Made by a program: the position numbers and the translations under genes. DNA of 64,000 nucleotides. Source: Akkermansiaceae bacterium (GTDB taxonomy: Bacteria; Verrucomicrobiota; Verrucomicrobiia; Verrucomicrobiales; Akkermansiaceae). Below the pieces are notes generated by a model. That model was not told where the DNA came from. It did no database searches and saw nothing but the letters and a program-made list of their open reading frames with translations. Positions 46,036 through 55,343 of the stretch are shown here, piece after piece; the stretch's first letter is position 1, and every line of letters begins with the position of its first letter. The DNA lies in contig JAIPKB010000001.1 of assembly GCA_021733795.1 (NCBI GenBank), positions 1 to 64,000 of the forward strand. Reading direction: 5' to 3'.

Positions 46036-49030
46036 ATGCCAATCTCCATCCGCCATCGCAGCCCGGCGCTCCTCGTGAGTGCGGTGGCGATCCTGTTGTG
46101 GACAGTCATGTCCACACCGCTCCAGGCCGATGAGTCACAGGGGTATCTCAACCGCTTCTGGCAAACCAGCGATGGCATGCCGAGCAACTCGGTCAACGAC
46201 ATCGGCAAGGACCGGGATGGCTTTCTCTGGATTGCCACCGGCGCGGGGGTGGCGCGCTTCGACGGGCTGCGATTCGAGGTCTTCTACACCCGCGACGGCC
46301 TGCCGGACACGCAGCTCCGGTGTCTCCACGTGGACCGCAGAAACCGCGTCTGGGTCGGCACGCGGCGCGGCGTCGCCTACCGCGAAAACGGAGCCTGGGT
46401 GATCCCCTCCGGGTTTCCGAACGAACCGGTGTTTTCCCTCGGGGAAGGGACCGACGGCTCGATCTGGGTGGGCACCTTCATCGGGTGCTGGAAGTGGGAC
46501 GACGGCGGGTTCACCAAGATCAACCTGGGCGACATCACCCCGGACGTGCGCTCGTTTCTCGGCGAGGGTGGGAGTGGCATGTGGATTCTGACGCGGGACA
46601 ACCTCTGCCTTTGGCATCCGGAAACGCCCGGCACGGTGGAGCCGGTCCCCGGGCCTTGGGAAAACAAGGACCTGCGTGACCTCGCACGCGATCATGCCGG
46701 ACGCGTCATCGTGTGCGGGACCGGAGTCCTGCTGCGCCGCGAGGGTGATCATTGGGAAGACCTCAACCCCATGATCCCAAACGGCGACCAAAACGCGAAC
46801 CTCGCCTGCGCAGTCGCTGCCGATGACACGATCTGGCTGGCAACCCGGAACCACGGACTGACTTTCCTCCATGACGCGGCAACCGGCGTCATCGATTCCA
46901 CCGGGGACCTCTCGCTCAATGACGTCCGCAGCGTCATGACCGACGCCAACGGGATGATCATGGCAGGCACCAATGGCGGCGGCATCAACATCCTCCGCCG
47001 CCGCCCGTTCGACACCTACTCAACGAACGAAGGGCTCGGCGGCACCGTGACCTCAGCGCTCGCCATCGACCGCCAGGGCGAAATCCTTGCTGGCACCGAC
47101 GGCGGCGGCATCTTCCGCAAGGAGAATGGCAGGTTCCGGCCCTGCTATCGGAACTCGGGACTCCCCGGAGACGGGCTGATTTGGTCCCTGTGCGTCGGCG
47201 TGGACGACAGCATCTGGGTGGGTACCTATCAGGACGGACTGTTCCGCATCCGGGGCGACCAGGTGGAGAAGATCACCCCAGCCACCGGATTTTCGGGTAA
47301 CCCGATTCCCGCGCTTGGTGGGACGCGTGACGGAGGGGTGCTGGTCGGAACCAGTTCCGAGGGCGTGCGGAAGTGGAAGGGCGGCCAACTTGATCCCGAC
47401 TTGAGTGGGCCTCCCGGGGAAGGGTTCGTGGTTTATGACGTGCTGGAGGATCATCTCGGCCGGATCTGGGTCGCCACCGGCGAGCAGGGCCTCTGGGTGT
47501 TTGAAAATGGCGGGTGGCGGGAAACGACGCGGTCGGTTGGAATGCCCGAACTCCTTCCCGCAGTCATCCACGAAGGCGGCGATGGAGACCTGTGGGTCGG
47601 CTCGCTCGGCCAGGGATTGGCCCGCTACCATGAGAACCAGTGGACCGCATGGGATGTCCGGGACGGCATGGTCAGCGATACCATTTGCCAGATTCTGGAG
47701 GATGATTCCGGCAACCTCTGGCTCGGATCCGACCGGGGGCTGCAGCGGGTTTCCATCGCGGTTCTAGGCGCATATCACCGGGACGAAAGCGGGTTGCCCA
47801 TGGAAAGCATGCTTTTCGGACGGACGGACGGACGGATTGCCCACCCCGCAGTTCAGCGCGGAACACGGCAACCTGGCGGTCCGCGGCGACGATGGTTGCC
47901 TCTGGTTTTCGCTGGCCTCGGGTGCGATCCGGGTGGATCCAACAAGGTTTCCCAAATCCACCCACCTGCCATTCGTCCGAATTGAAAGCGCCACCGCAGA
48001 CGACGGCCCCATCTGGAACTTCGAAGGGCCGGAAACACGCAACGAGATTGTCCTGCCCCCAGGTGGCGGCACGCTGCGAATCCGCTACACGTCGCCCCAA
48101 TTCATCGCGCCCGAGCGGGGCCGGTTCCGCTACCGGATGACCGGAGTCGAAAGGGAATGGCAGGAGGTCGAAGGCGCCCGGGTCGCCAGCTACGCCTCCC
48201 TGCGTCCGGGAACCTATCAGTTCGAGGTCTTCGGAGCCACCTCCGACGGAACCTGGAATCCGACGCCCGCCCGGATCCGCGTGGTGGTGGAGCCATTCAT
48301 CTGGCAGACGTTGACCTTCCAATTGAGTGCCACCCTGATCATGCTGGCGGCCTTGGGCTGGGTGATTCGCACCGGATCCCTCCGCCGGATCCGTCGCCGG
48401 ATGGAACTCGTCATGCAGGAACACCGGATCGAAAAAGAACGCACCCGCATCGCCCGCGATCTCCACGACGACCTCGGCGCAAGTCTCACGGAAATCAATT
48501 TCCTCGGCACCCTCACCGCCGGCGCGGTTTCCGACAACGCGGTCCGCCAGCGGATCGAGGGCATGGTGGACCGCGCCCAGCGCATGACCAAATCGCTCGA
48601 TGAGATCGTCTGGACCGTCAACCCGGCAAATGACTCGCTCTCGTCCACCGCAAATTACCTCAGCTCCAGGACCCAGGAAAGTCTCGTCGCCGCCGGCATC
48701 CGGTGTCGCATGGAGGTGGACGACCCACTCCCGCATACTCCGGTGGATTCGGACCTCCGCCACCATCTGCTGATGGCGGTCAATGAGGCGGTCAACAATG
48801 TGATGAAGCATTCCAAAGCCACCGAATGCACCCTTTCGATCCGATTCAATGACCGGATCCTGCTCGTCTCCATCGCGGACAACGGGACCGGCTTCGCCCC
48901 CGTCACCTCGCCTGACAGCCGCAACGGCCTTGTGAATCTGCAAAGCCGCATGAAAGCTTCGGGCGGCAGCGTCGATATCTCCAGCACCCCACACGGCACC
49001 ACGGTCACCCTGCGCACGCCATTGCCATGA
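46036..49030 (+). CDS. beta-propeller sensor histidine kinase, out of frame at a (CGGA)5 tract
   Basis: Two adjoining frames form one protein. Frame one (from ATG 46036) gives a signal peptide and about twelve propeller-type sensor repeats (DGFLWIATGAGVARFDG, GQGLARYHENQWTAWDV). At 47817-47836 lie five CGGA units; with five, frame one runs on to a stop at 47985. With four, it would read FGRTDGLPTPQFS and continue into frame two: a Y_Y_Y domain (about 48060-48290), one membrane span (48310-48370), an HPK7-type DHp with RIARDLHDDLG (His codon at 48464) and an HATPase domain (NEAVNNVMKHSK, DNGTGFA). The partner response regulator follows 79 bases later. Either a phase-variable switch now off, a fixed lesion, or a sequencing error. 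Confidence 0.82.
47817..47836 (+). repeat. (CGGA)5 tetranucleotide tract at the kinase frameshift
   Basis: Five perfect CGGA units lie exactly where the sensor kinase changes frame. Loss of one unit (or gain of two) restores the frame, and the restored junction reads DGLP, a motif common in this position of propeller kinases. Confidence 0.9.
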
Positions 49031-49109
49031 AACCGCCCGGAACCGCTATTCTACCCAAACGGGGGGCTGGTAAGCACCCTCACCCTCTGCCATTGTCAAA
49101 CCAATCGTC

Positions 49110-49751
49110 ATGCCGTCATCAATAGTCATCGTGGAGGACAACAACGTGGTCCGCGAATGTTTGGAGGAAATCGTAAATGCCATTCCCGGATGCGATTGTC
49201 TGGCGGCATTCGCCTGTGCGGAAGATGCGATCCGGTTGGCACCACGACTCACGCCCGATCTGGTGATGATGGATATCCAGCTCCCCAACCTCTCGGGGAT
49301 CGAATGCGCCGCCAAACTCAAGGAGATGCTCCCGGAGGTGCTGATCCTGATGCTCACTGTTTACGAGGACGAGGAGCGCATCTTTGAGGCGTTTAAAGCT
49401 GGTGCCAGCGGCTACATCCTCAAGCGGGCAAGCCCCCGCGAGGTGATCCAGGCGATCAAGGACATGCTTGAAGGAGGCGTTCCGATGACCCCCACCATTG
49501 CCCGGAAAGTGGTGGCGTCCTTCCGCCAGGCTCCTGCCGCAAGCGAGCAGGGCCCCTCCCTCACCCGCCGGGAAACCGAGGTCCTGCAAAGCCTTTCCAA
49601 GGGCTTGAGCAACAAGGAAATCGCCGACCTGCTGAGCGTCACCCTCGAAACGGTGCGCTGGCACCTCAAACAAATCTACGAAAAACTGCATGTCCACGGG
49701 CGCACCCAGGCCGCCCTCAAGTTCATGAACATGCAGAACTCCAAACGCTGA
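49110..49751 (+). CDS. NarL/LuxR-type response regulator
   Basis: A 213-residue two-component regulator: receiver domain with acidic pocket E9-D10 and phosphoacceptor Asp55 (LVMMDIQLP), conserved Thr in MLTVYEDEE, Lys in YILKRASP, and a C-terminal LuxR-type helix-turn-helix (about 148-205; LTRRETEVLQSLSKGLSNKEIA). It follows the propeller kinase at 79 bases and is presumably its partner. Genes just downstream encode a GH16 glucanase and a coupled protein, plausible targets. It remains intact even though the kinase is out of frame. Confidence 0.92.
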   Translation: MPSSIVIVEDNNVVRECLEEIVNAIPGCDCLAAFACAEDAIRLAPRLTPDLVMMDIQLPNLSGIECAAKLKEMLPEVLILMLTVYEDEERIFEAFKAGASGYILKRASPREVIQAIKDMLEGGVPMTPTIARKVVASFRQAPAASEQGPSLTRRETEVLQSLSKGLSNKEIADLLSVTLETVRWHLKQIYEKLHVHGRTQAALKFMNMQNSKR

Positions 49752-49771
49752 GACAGCCTCCCCCGATCCTG

Positions 49772-50641
49772 ATGAACCCCACCTTTTCCCTAACTTGCTG
49801 GCTGGCTGCCATGACCGCGGCTTCGTGTTTCGCCCAAGCCCCACCCCACGCGGTCCCCGCCAAGGATGATCGACAACCACCACGCGATCCTTCGTGGAAG
49901 CTGGTCTGGGCTGAGGAATTCAGCAAGGACGGGACTCCGGATGGAGCTCGTTGGGATTTCGAACAGGGCTTCCAACGCAACTCCGAACTCCAGTGGTATC
50001 GCCCCGAAAACGCCGTGTGCAGGAACGGGGTGCTGGTGATTGAAGCCCGCAGGGAAAAGCTCCCCAACCCGGGATTCCGGCAGGATTCCAGAGACTGGAA
50101 GCGCTCCCGCAAGTTCGCGGAATACACCTCCGCCTCGCTCATCACCAAACCCGCACTTGCCTGGACCTACGGACGCTTCGAAATCCGGGCCCGCTTTCCA
50201 GCCGAGCCCGGCCTGTGGCCAGCCATCTGGACCACCGGCCACGGGCGCTGGCCCGAGGGTGGGGAGATCGACATCATGGAGTTCTACCGCGGCCAGATTC
50301 TCGCCAATTTTGTCCAGGCTAACAAATCCGGTCGCGACGAGTGGAACTCGTCCCATCACGACATCGAGAAATTCGGCAAGGACGACTGGGCCGGGAAGTT
50401 CCACCTGTGGGTGATGGAATGGGATCAGGATAAGATCACGATCCATCTCGACGGCCAACTGCTCAACACCCATGACCTCACCCGTTCCTTCAATGGCAAC
50501 AACCCGCAGGTGAATCCCTTCCGCGCCCCCCACCGCCTCCGCCTCAACCTGGCGATCGGCGCGAATGGCGGAGATCCCTCGCACACCGTCTTTCCCAAAC
50601 GCTACGAAATCGATTACGTCCGGATCTACCAAAAACCATGA
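49772..50641 (+). CDS. secreted GH16 endo-beta-glucanase
   Basis: A 289-residue protein with a signal peptide (SCFAQ near 22) and a single GH16 jelly-roll domain. The catalytic motif is GEIDIMEF with Glu165 nucleophile, Asp167 and Glu170 acid/base. WKLVWAEEF and YGRFEIRARFP are typical laminarinase-type blocks, so a beta-1,3-glucan is the likeliest substrate. The start lies 20 bases after the response regulator, and the stop overlaps the next start in an ATGA at 50638-50641, so the pair is translationally coupled. Confidence 0.9.
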   Translation: MNPTFSLTCWLAAMTAASCFAQAPPHAVPAKDDRQPPRDPSWKLVWAEEFSKDGTPDGARWDFEQGFQRNSELQWYRPENAVCRNGVLVIEARREKLPNPGFRQDSRDWKRSRKFAEYTSASLITKPALAWTYGRFEIRARFPAEPGLWPAIWTTGHGRWPEGGEIDIMEFYRGQILANFVQANKSGRDEWNSSHHDIEKFGKDDWAGKFHLWVMEWDQDKITIHLDGQLLNTHDLTRSFNGNNPQVNPFRAPHRLRLNLAIGANGGDPSHTVFPKRYEIDYVRIYQKP

Positions 50642-52860
50642 ACACCAACAGATCTCTCCTCATCGCGGCGGCGCTGGGCATCTGCCTGGCGGAGTCGGTC
50701 TTGGCACAGGGTGCCAGGGTCCGCAACAACGCCCCCCCGCCCCCACCCGCCGGTGGCAGCGGCATGTATTTCCAGCTCTGGGCAGACGTGATGACCACCC
50801 TGCATCCGGAGCGCGTGGTGGCGGTCTGGATGCGATCGGGCTCGGCGGAAATGTTCCGCCCGCGGTCCGAGTTCCCGCAGCCGCAAGTCCCTGATGGCGC
50901 CTATCATGTTCCAACGATGGGCAACCCGGGCGCGAAGGAGGGGGGCCCTTACACTGGCACGCTGGCTACGTTTAAGCAGTATCGACTGAAGGGGGCGCCG
51001 GTCGGATTCGCGCCCGACCCGCGGACCGGCCACGAGTGCGGCGACAGCCGCTACCTGGCCATCCCGTATCTGGATGCTTGCATGGCCATGCGTCTGCCTG
51101 ACAAGGGGAGCACGGACCAGACGCTCAAGCCGGTGGACATGAGTCATGCCTGGCTGGCTGCTCTCGTCGAAAAGGATCCTCAGAACGCGGCTGCCGTGCC
51201 AGCGCCTGAGTATCAGGGCAACCCCCTCGAAGCGGTGTGGTTGCCTAATGAAGCGGTCGCCAAGGCGTGGGTCGAGTACGTCAAAACCGGTGCGGTCAGC
51301 GACCCGACCCCACCGCCCGCTCCATTTGACGTGAAAGCGTCGCAGGGCGAAACGGGCGTGGTGATCACGTGGAACGCAGCAGCCGACTTTGAGAGCGGCA
51401 TCCGCAACTTCAAAGTGCTCCGTGACGGCCAGGAGCTGGCCAGTGTGCCGGAGCAGCCCGTCGGCCGCTTCGGACGTCCGCTGTTCCAGTCCATGACCTA
51501 TCACGATACGCCCGGTCAACCCCTGCCAGCGATGCGCTACGTGGATCCCTCGGCCAAGCCGGGCGAAACGCACACGTATGCCGTCGTCAGTGTCAACAGC
51601 GTCGGCCTCAAATCCGCGCCGTCTGCGGAGGCATCGCAACCCAAAGAGCCATCTCCGCCAACGCCGCCTGCGGCGGCAACCTCGCAGGTGCGCGATTATC
51701 GTTTCGACGGAAGCATCTCGCGCCAGGTGCTGGAGAACTACTTGGATCGTTCCATCTCCTACACCGAGTTGCTCCATGACGATCTGAGCCAGCCGCTCAA
51801 CAGGAGGGGAGTCGATCCGCGCGACAACCTGCGTTTTATTCGCAACACCGGCGCCAAGTTCGTCGGCCGGGCCCTGATGTGCTGGGGACGGGAACGCGAA
51901 CTGGACACGTTGCTCCGCAACGCCAAGACCTTCGCGGCCGAGTTGCATAGGGCCGACCCGGACATTGTCCTCCAGGGAGCAGCGTTTGAAATCGTGACCC
52001 GGGGCGTGGAGTCGGTCGCGATTCCGGAGTACGTGTTCAAGGAGTTCGGTCTGCCGGTGGTCCAGCGTAACTTCGTCTTTGCCGACATCGGCTATCCCAC
52101 CGGAACCCACCGCATGGGCAACGGCAACATCCCGGATATGAATCAGTTGGAAGCCCGCATGTGGTTCTTCTACCTGTGCAGCCAGTATCTCGATGCGGGA
52201 ATCGAGGCCATCCACTTTGGCCAGATCGGCCTCATGGACCAGAATGACCGACAACACGTCGGCTGGGTGGATATGCTCGACCGGGTTCGCGCCTACGCCC
52301 ACGCGCATGCCCGCCGGCATTTTGTGATTTGCGACGCCCACACGGCCAACGGCGGTTTCTTAAAAGATGGCAAGCTGCTGTTTGATGTCCACGCCTTCCC
52401 GCTGCGCATTGCCCAAGACGGCGAGCAGCCGCTGAAGGGCAAGCTGCAGGTCGGCTATACGGACGCGCTCTTCCTCAAGAGCAAGGGCGGGATCACTCCC
52501 AGCGGCTGGTCCTGCGAACACCTCCCTTACCTGGTCGAGTTCGACAACTTCGGCGGCCGCAACCAGGGCCAATCGAGCGCGGGTACGATCTTCGTCTGGG
52601 GTTATGACGAGATTACCTGGTTCTCGGTCCTACCCGAGGCAGCACGCAACCAATGGCTGCACTATGCCTGGAAGTGGGTCCAGGAGACCGATCCCAATGG
52701 CCACCTGGAGATGCCAGGCAGCCGCGTGATCACTCCGGCGCGGAATAGCGGCGGGCCGCGCTGGTATTGGGCCAACACCCGCAGCGACGCCTGCCCCAAT
52801 GGGTCCAATACCGAGCAAACCATCAGGGAGATCTGGGCGGCGGACTCGGCAAGGAAGTAG
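50638..52860 (+). CDS. chimeric secreted protein: partial alpha/beta hydrolase, fibronectin-like domain, unknown barrel-like domain
   Basis: A 740-residue protein. Signal peptide (to about 23), a short Pro run, then GGSGMYFQLW and LHPERVVAVWMRSGSAEMF, which resemble the region from the nucleophile elbow onward in PHB-depolymerase-like hydrolases; the first half of that fold is absent. A fibronectin-III-like domain follows (about 225-335: APFDVKASQGETGVVITWN). Residues about 350-740 form an alpha/beta domain with YLDRSISYTELLHDD and IHFGQIGLMDQND that I recognise only as a hypothetical secreted type. It looks like an in-frame fusion by deletion, yet it keeps one unbroken frame and the coupled start. 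Confidence 0.65.
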   Translation: MNTNRSLLIAAALGICLAESVLAQGARVRNNAPPPPPAGGSGMYFQLWADVMTTLHPERVVAVWMRSGSAEMFRPRSEFPQPQVPDGAYHVPTMGNPGAKEGGPYTGTLATFKQYRLKGAPVGFAPDPRTGHECGDSRYLAIPYLDACMAMRLPDKGSTDQTLKPVDMSHAWLAALVEKDPQNAAAVPAPEYQGNPLEAVWLPNEAVAKAWVEYVKTGAVSDPTPPPAPFDVKASQGETGVVITWNAAADFESGIRNFKVLRDGQELASVPEQPVGRFGRPLFQSMTYHDTPGQPLPAMRYVDPSAKPGETHTYAVVSVNSVGLKSAPSAEASQPKEPSPPTPPAAATSQVRDYRFDGSISRQVLENYLDRSISYTELLHDDLSQPLNRRGVDPRDNLRFIRNTGAKFVGRALMCWGRERELDTLLRNAKTFAAELHRADPDIVLQGAAFEIVTRGVESVAIPEYVFKEFGLPVVQRNFVFADIGYPTGTHRMGNGNIPDMNQLEARMWFFYLCSQYLDAGIEAIHFGQIGLMDQNDRQHVGWVDMLDRVRAYAHAHARRHFVICDAHTANGGFLKDGKLLFDVHAFPLRIAQDGEQPLKGKLQVGYTDALFLKSKGGITPSGWSCEHLPYLVEFDNFGGRNQGQSSAGTIFVWGYDEITWFSVLPEAARNQWLHYAWKWVQETDPNGHLEMPGSRVITPARNSGGPRWYWANTRSDACPNGSNTEQTIREIWAADSARK

Positions 52861-52929
52861 CCAGAGACGCGCCGACGATGGCGCGGGCACTAAGGAGGAT
52901 TGCCGCTTCAGAAGTCCCGGAAAGATGTC

Positions 52930-54261
52930 CTAGCAATTGTAGCAACCCAACAGCCATTGCCAGACCGGCACGATTTCGATCCCCTGCGGGGTGCGGCTGC
53001 CGTGCGGCGCTTCGGTCTCGGTCACCAGCAAGGCCGCCGCATCCGGAAATTCCCGGCCCGCTTCGGTTAGGGACCGGACTTCCCGCTCGAAGGTCGCCGG
53101 AGACGAAATGTCCGCGGCGACCTGGATCAATTGGCGGCGACCCTCGAAATCCGTGGCGAGGAAGTCCACCTCAAATCCCGCCGCGGTCTTGGCATAGGCC
53201 AGATCGCGGCTGACTCGTGACAGTTCGCAGGCGACGAGGTTCTCGATGAGGCGGCCCCGGTCAAGGCCGGTGACCGGGCTGAATGCCTGGGCCAGGCCGT
53301 GGTCGGCCAGATAGAGTTTGCGCGGGTTCACTTGCCGCCGCCGCTCCGACCGATCGGCCAAGGGCACCGTGAAAACGAGGAAGGCGTCCTCCAGATGGGC
53401 CAGGAAAGCCAGCAGGGATTCCTTGGAGACCGCGATGCCCCGCGAGCCGAAATCCGCATGGGTTTTACTCACACTCAGCAGGGTTGCCGGATTGCGCAGG
53501 AGCTGGCGGACGAACGCACGCAGGGCTGGCAGGTTCGAAACCTGGTGCCGCTCGGCCACATCGCGAAACAGCACCGTGTCGACGTAGCCTTGCAGCAGCC
53601 CGACCCGGTCGCGTGCGTCCGCATAAGCCCCCGCCTCGGGAAAGCCTCCCACCTCGAGGAAGGCGTCAAAATGAGCCCGCAAGGCCGAGCGCTCCGCACC
53701 CGAAGGCAACTGCTGCGGCACACCCTCGGGCCATTTCCGGCCGCGAAGGAATTCACGGAAACTGAACGGCGTGATGACCGTCTCCATCGCCCTCCCGCGC
53801 ATGCTGGTGGCCACTTCCCGGCTCAACATGCGGGCGGAAGACCCGCTCAGGAAAATCTCGACCTTCTCGCTGTCCAGCACTCTTCGAACAAAGCGTTCCC
53901 AGCCGGGAACGAGCTGGATTTCGTCCAGGCACCAGGTCACCTCGGCTTGGTGACGGAAGTGTGGGAATTGACGGTAATACTCCTCAATCAATGTGCCAAG
54001 TTCTTCAGCCCGTAACCCGCCGAGCCGCTCGTCCTCGAAGTTGAAATAGACCAGCCGTTCACGTTCGATTCCGCGCGCCAACCGGTCGGCGAGGCATTGC
54101 AGGAGGAAATACGTCTTGCCTGCCCGCCTCATTCCGATGACCGCCTGAGCCTTGCCCCGCAGTGGGGTCGGCGCGGCGTCGCGACGCACCATCTCCGGAA
54201 AGGGCGTCTTGATGGCATCGCCCAGTTTTTGCCGGATCGTTTGCAACAATTGGTTGTCCAT
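52930..54261 (-). CDS. AAA-type ATPase with DUF4143 C terminus (first of two)
   Basis: A 443-residue ATPase of the archaeal-type AAA14/DUF4143 group: Walker A GMRRAGKT (43-50), Walker B WCLDEIQLVPGWE (about 109-121), sensor LSGSSARMLSREV, and a C-terminal PD-(D/E)XK-like DUF4143 region (KTAAGFEVDFLAT). Functions of these proteins are not known; some are suspected of defence or toxin-like roles. Start at the ATG 54261. It shares family but not close sequence with the gene at 55344. Confidence 0.85.
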   Translation of the reverse strand: MDNQLLQTIRQKLGDAIKTPFPEMVRRDAAPTPLRGKAQAVIGMRRAGKTYFLLQCLADRLARGIERERLVYFNFEDERLGGLRAEELGTLIEEYYRQFPHFRHQAEVTWCLDEIQLVPGWERFVRRVLDSEKVEIFLSGSSARMLSREVATSMRGRAMETVITPFSFREFLRGRKWPEGVPQQLPSGAERSALRAHFDAFLEVGGFPEAGAYADARDRVGLLQGYVDTVLFRDVAERHQVSNLPALRAFVRQLLRNPATLLSVSKTHADFGSRGIAVSKESLLAFLAHLEDAFLVFTVPLADRSERRRQVNPRKLYLADHGLAQAFSPVTGLDRGRLIENLVACELSRVSRDLAYAKTAAGFEVDFLATDFEGRRQLIQVAADISSPATFEREVRSLTEAGREFPDAAALLVTETEAPHGSRTPQGIEIVPVWQWLLGCYNC

Positions 54262-54387
54262 GCGGACTGCAATCGCACAAAACCGGTCTTCGCGCAAGAC
54301 CGAATTCCTCTGTCGGGGCGAATTCTTATTGTCGAGTCGGGCTGAAACGCTACGTTGGGCTGCAGCCAACTCCACTTTCGCATTCTT

Positions 54388-55245
54388 ATGCCCGCCACGT
54401 CCAAGTGCAATTGTCTAGCAGCCGCCGGTGGCAAGAAAGCCGCCTGGATGCTCCCGCCGATGCTCGTGCTATTGATAGTGGCTGATTTCATCGGTCTTCC
54501 GGCCCGCGATGATCTGGCGGCGGCGCTGGCCTGGCATGAACCGTTTCAGAACCAGGTAACCGCCTATTTTGAAGCCCATCCGGAATTGCCCGAAATTGAG
54601 AAGATTGCTGTGCTCTCGAAGGCGTTCGACTTCATCAGCATTGCCGCGCTGGACCAAGGCGCGGAGGCGGCAATCAGGGCGTGTGAAGGGCTCGGCCGAT
54701 TGAGTTGCGGGTCCCTTCCCGAGAATTTCGACCACGCGCGATTGATGGCCGCGTTGGGGCCGGAAAGGCTCCGGGCTACCGGCGATGCCGCCGGGTTTCT
54801 CAACTCGTGGGCCTGTCACGACCGGGATGCCGCCCTTGCATTCGCCCGGACGATGAAACCGCATGGTCCCGAGGTCGGGGTTGGTCTCGTTTCCGCCGTA
54901 TTCAGTGGGGTGTGCCGGTTGGAAGGAGAAGCCGCCGCCGCCCAATGGCTGTCCGCCACCGTCGCCAGCGAAGCGCCGGAACAACGCGGCGAACTCATCG
55001 CCAGTCTTTATGCGGGCTCTTTCCTTCCTCCCTCCCCCACCACCTTTCGCCAGATCTACGATGCCCTCGGCGACGAGGATGAGCGGATGGCCTTCGGATC
55101 TGGCCTCATCGATCCGCAGCGCGACTGCGATCTGGCACGCACCTATCTGGACCAACTCCCGACCATGGACCAGCGGGTGGCGGTGATCGAGGCGGCGGCC
55201 CGGCGCTGGGTCGAAGACGCTCCGTCGCCGAGCCATGGCGTCTAA
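54388..55245 (+). CDS. membrane-anchored helical protein of unknown function
   Basis: A 285-residue protein with an N-terminal hydrophobic segment (about 20-36, MLPPMLVLLIVADFIG) and an alpha-helical remainder with repeat-like phrases (AGFLNSWACHDRDAALAFAR, ATVASEAPEQRGELIASLY, AARRWVEDAP). The pattern of W-x-x-x-D-x-x-A-A-L resembles verrucomicrobial helical-repeat proteins without a named role. It is divergent from the first DUF4143 ATPase and convergent with the second. Confidence 0.65.
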   Translation: MPATSKCNCLAAAGGKKAAWMLPPMLVLLIVADFIGLPARDDLAAALAWHEPFQNQVTAYFEAHPELPEIEKIAVLSKAFDFISIAALDQGAEAAIRACEGLGRLSCGSLPENFDHARLMAALGPERLRATGDAAGFLNSWACHDRDAALAFARTMKPHGPEVGVGLVSAVFSGVCRLEGEAAAAQWLSATVASEAPEQRGELIASLYAGSFLPPSPTTFRQIYDALGDEDERMAFGSGLIDPQRDCDLARTYLDQLPTMDQRVAVIEAAARRWVEDAPSPSHGV

Positions 55246-55343
55246 AATGCAGCACTCTGCCGTTTGGTGAAGTGAAGACCGATGCACGCGCCATTAGCCA
55301 GAACCCCGTGCGGTTGGGTGGCCAAGAGCAATTCCCTGGCAAT

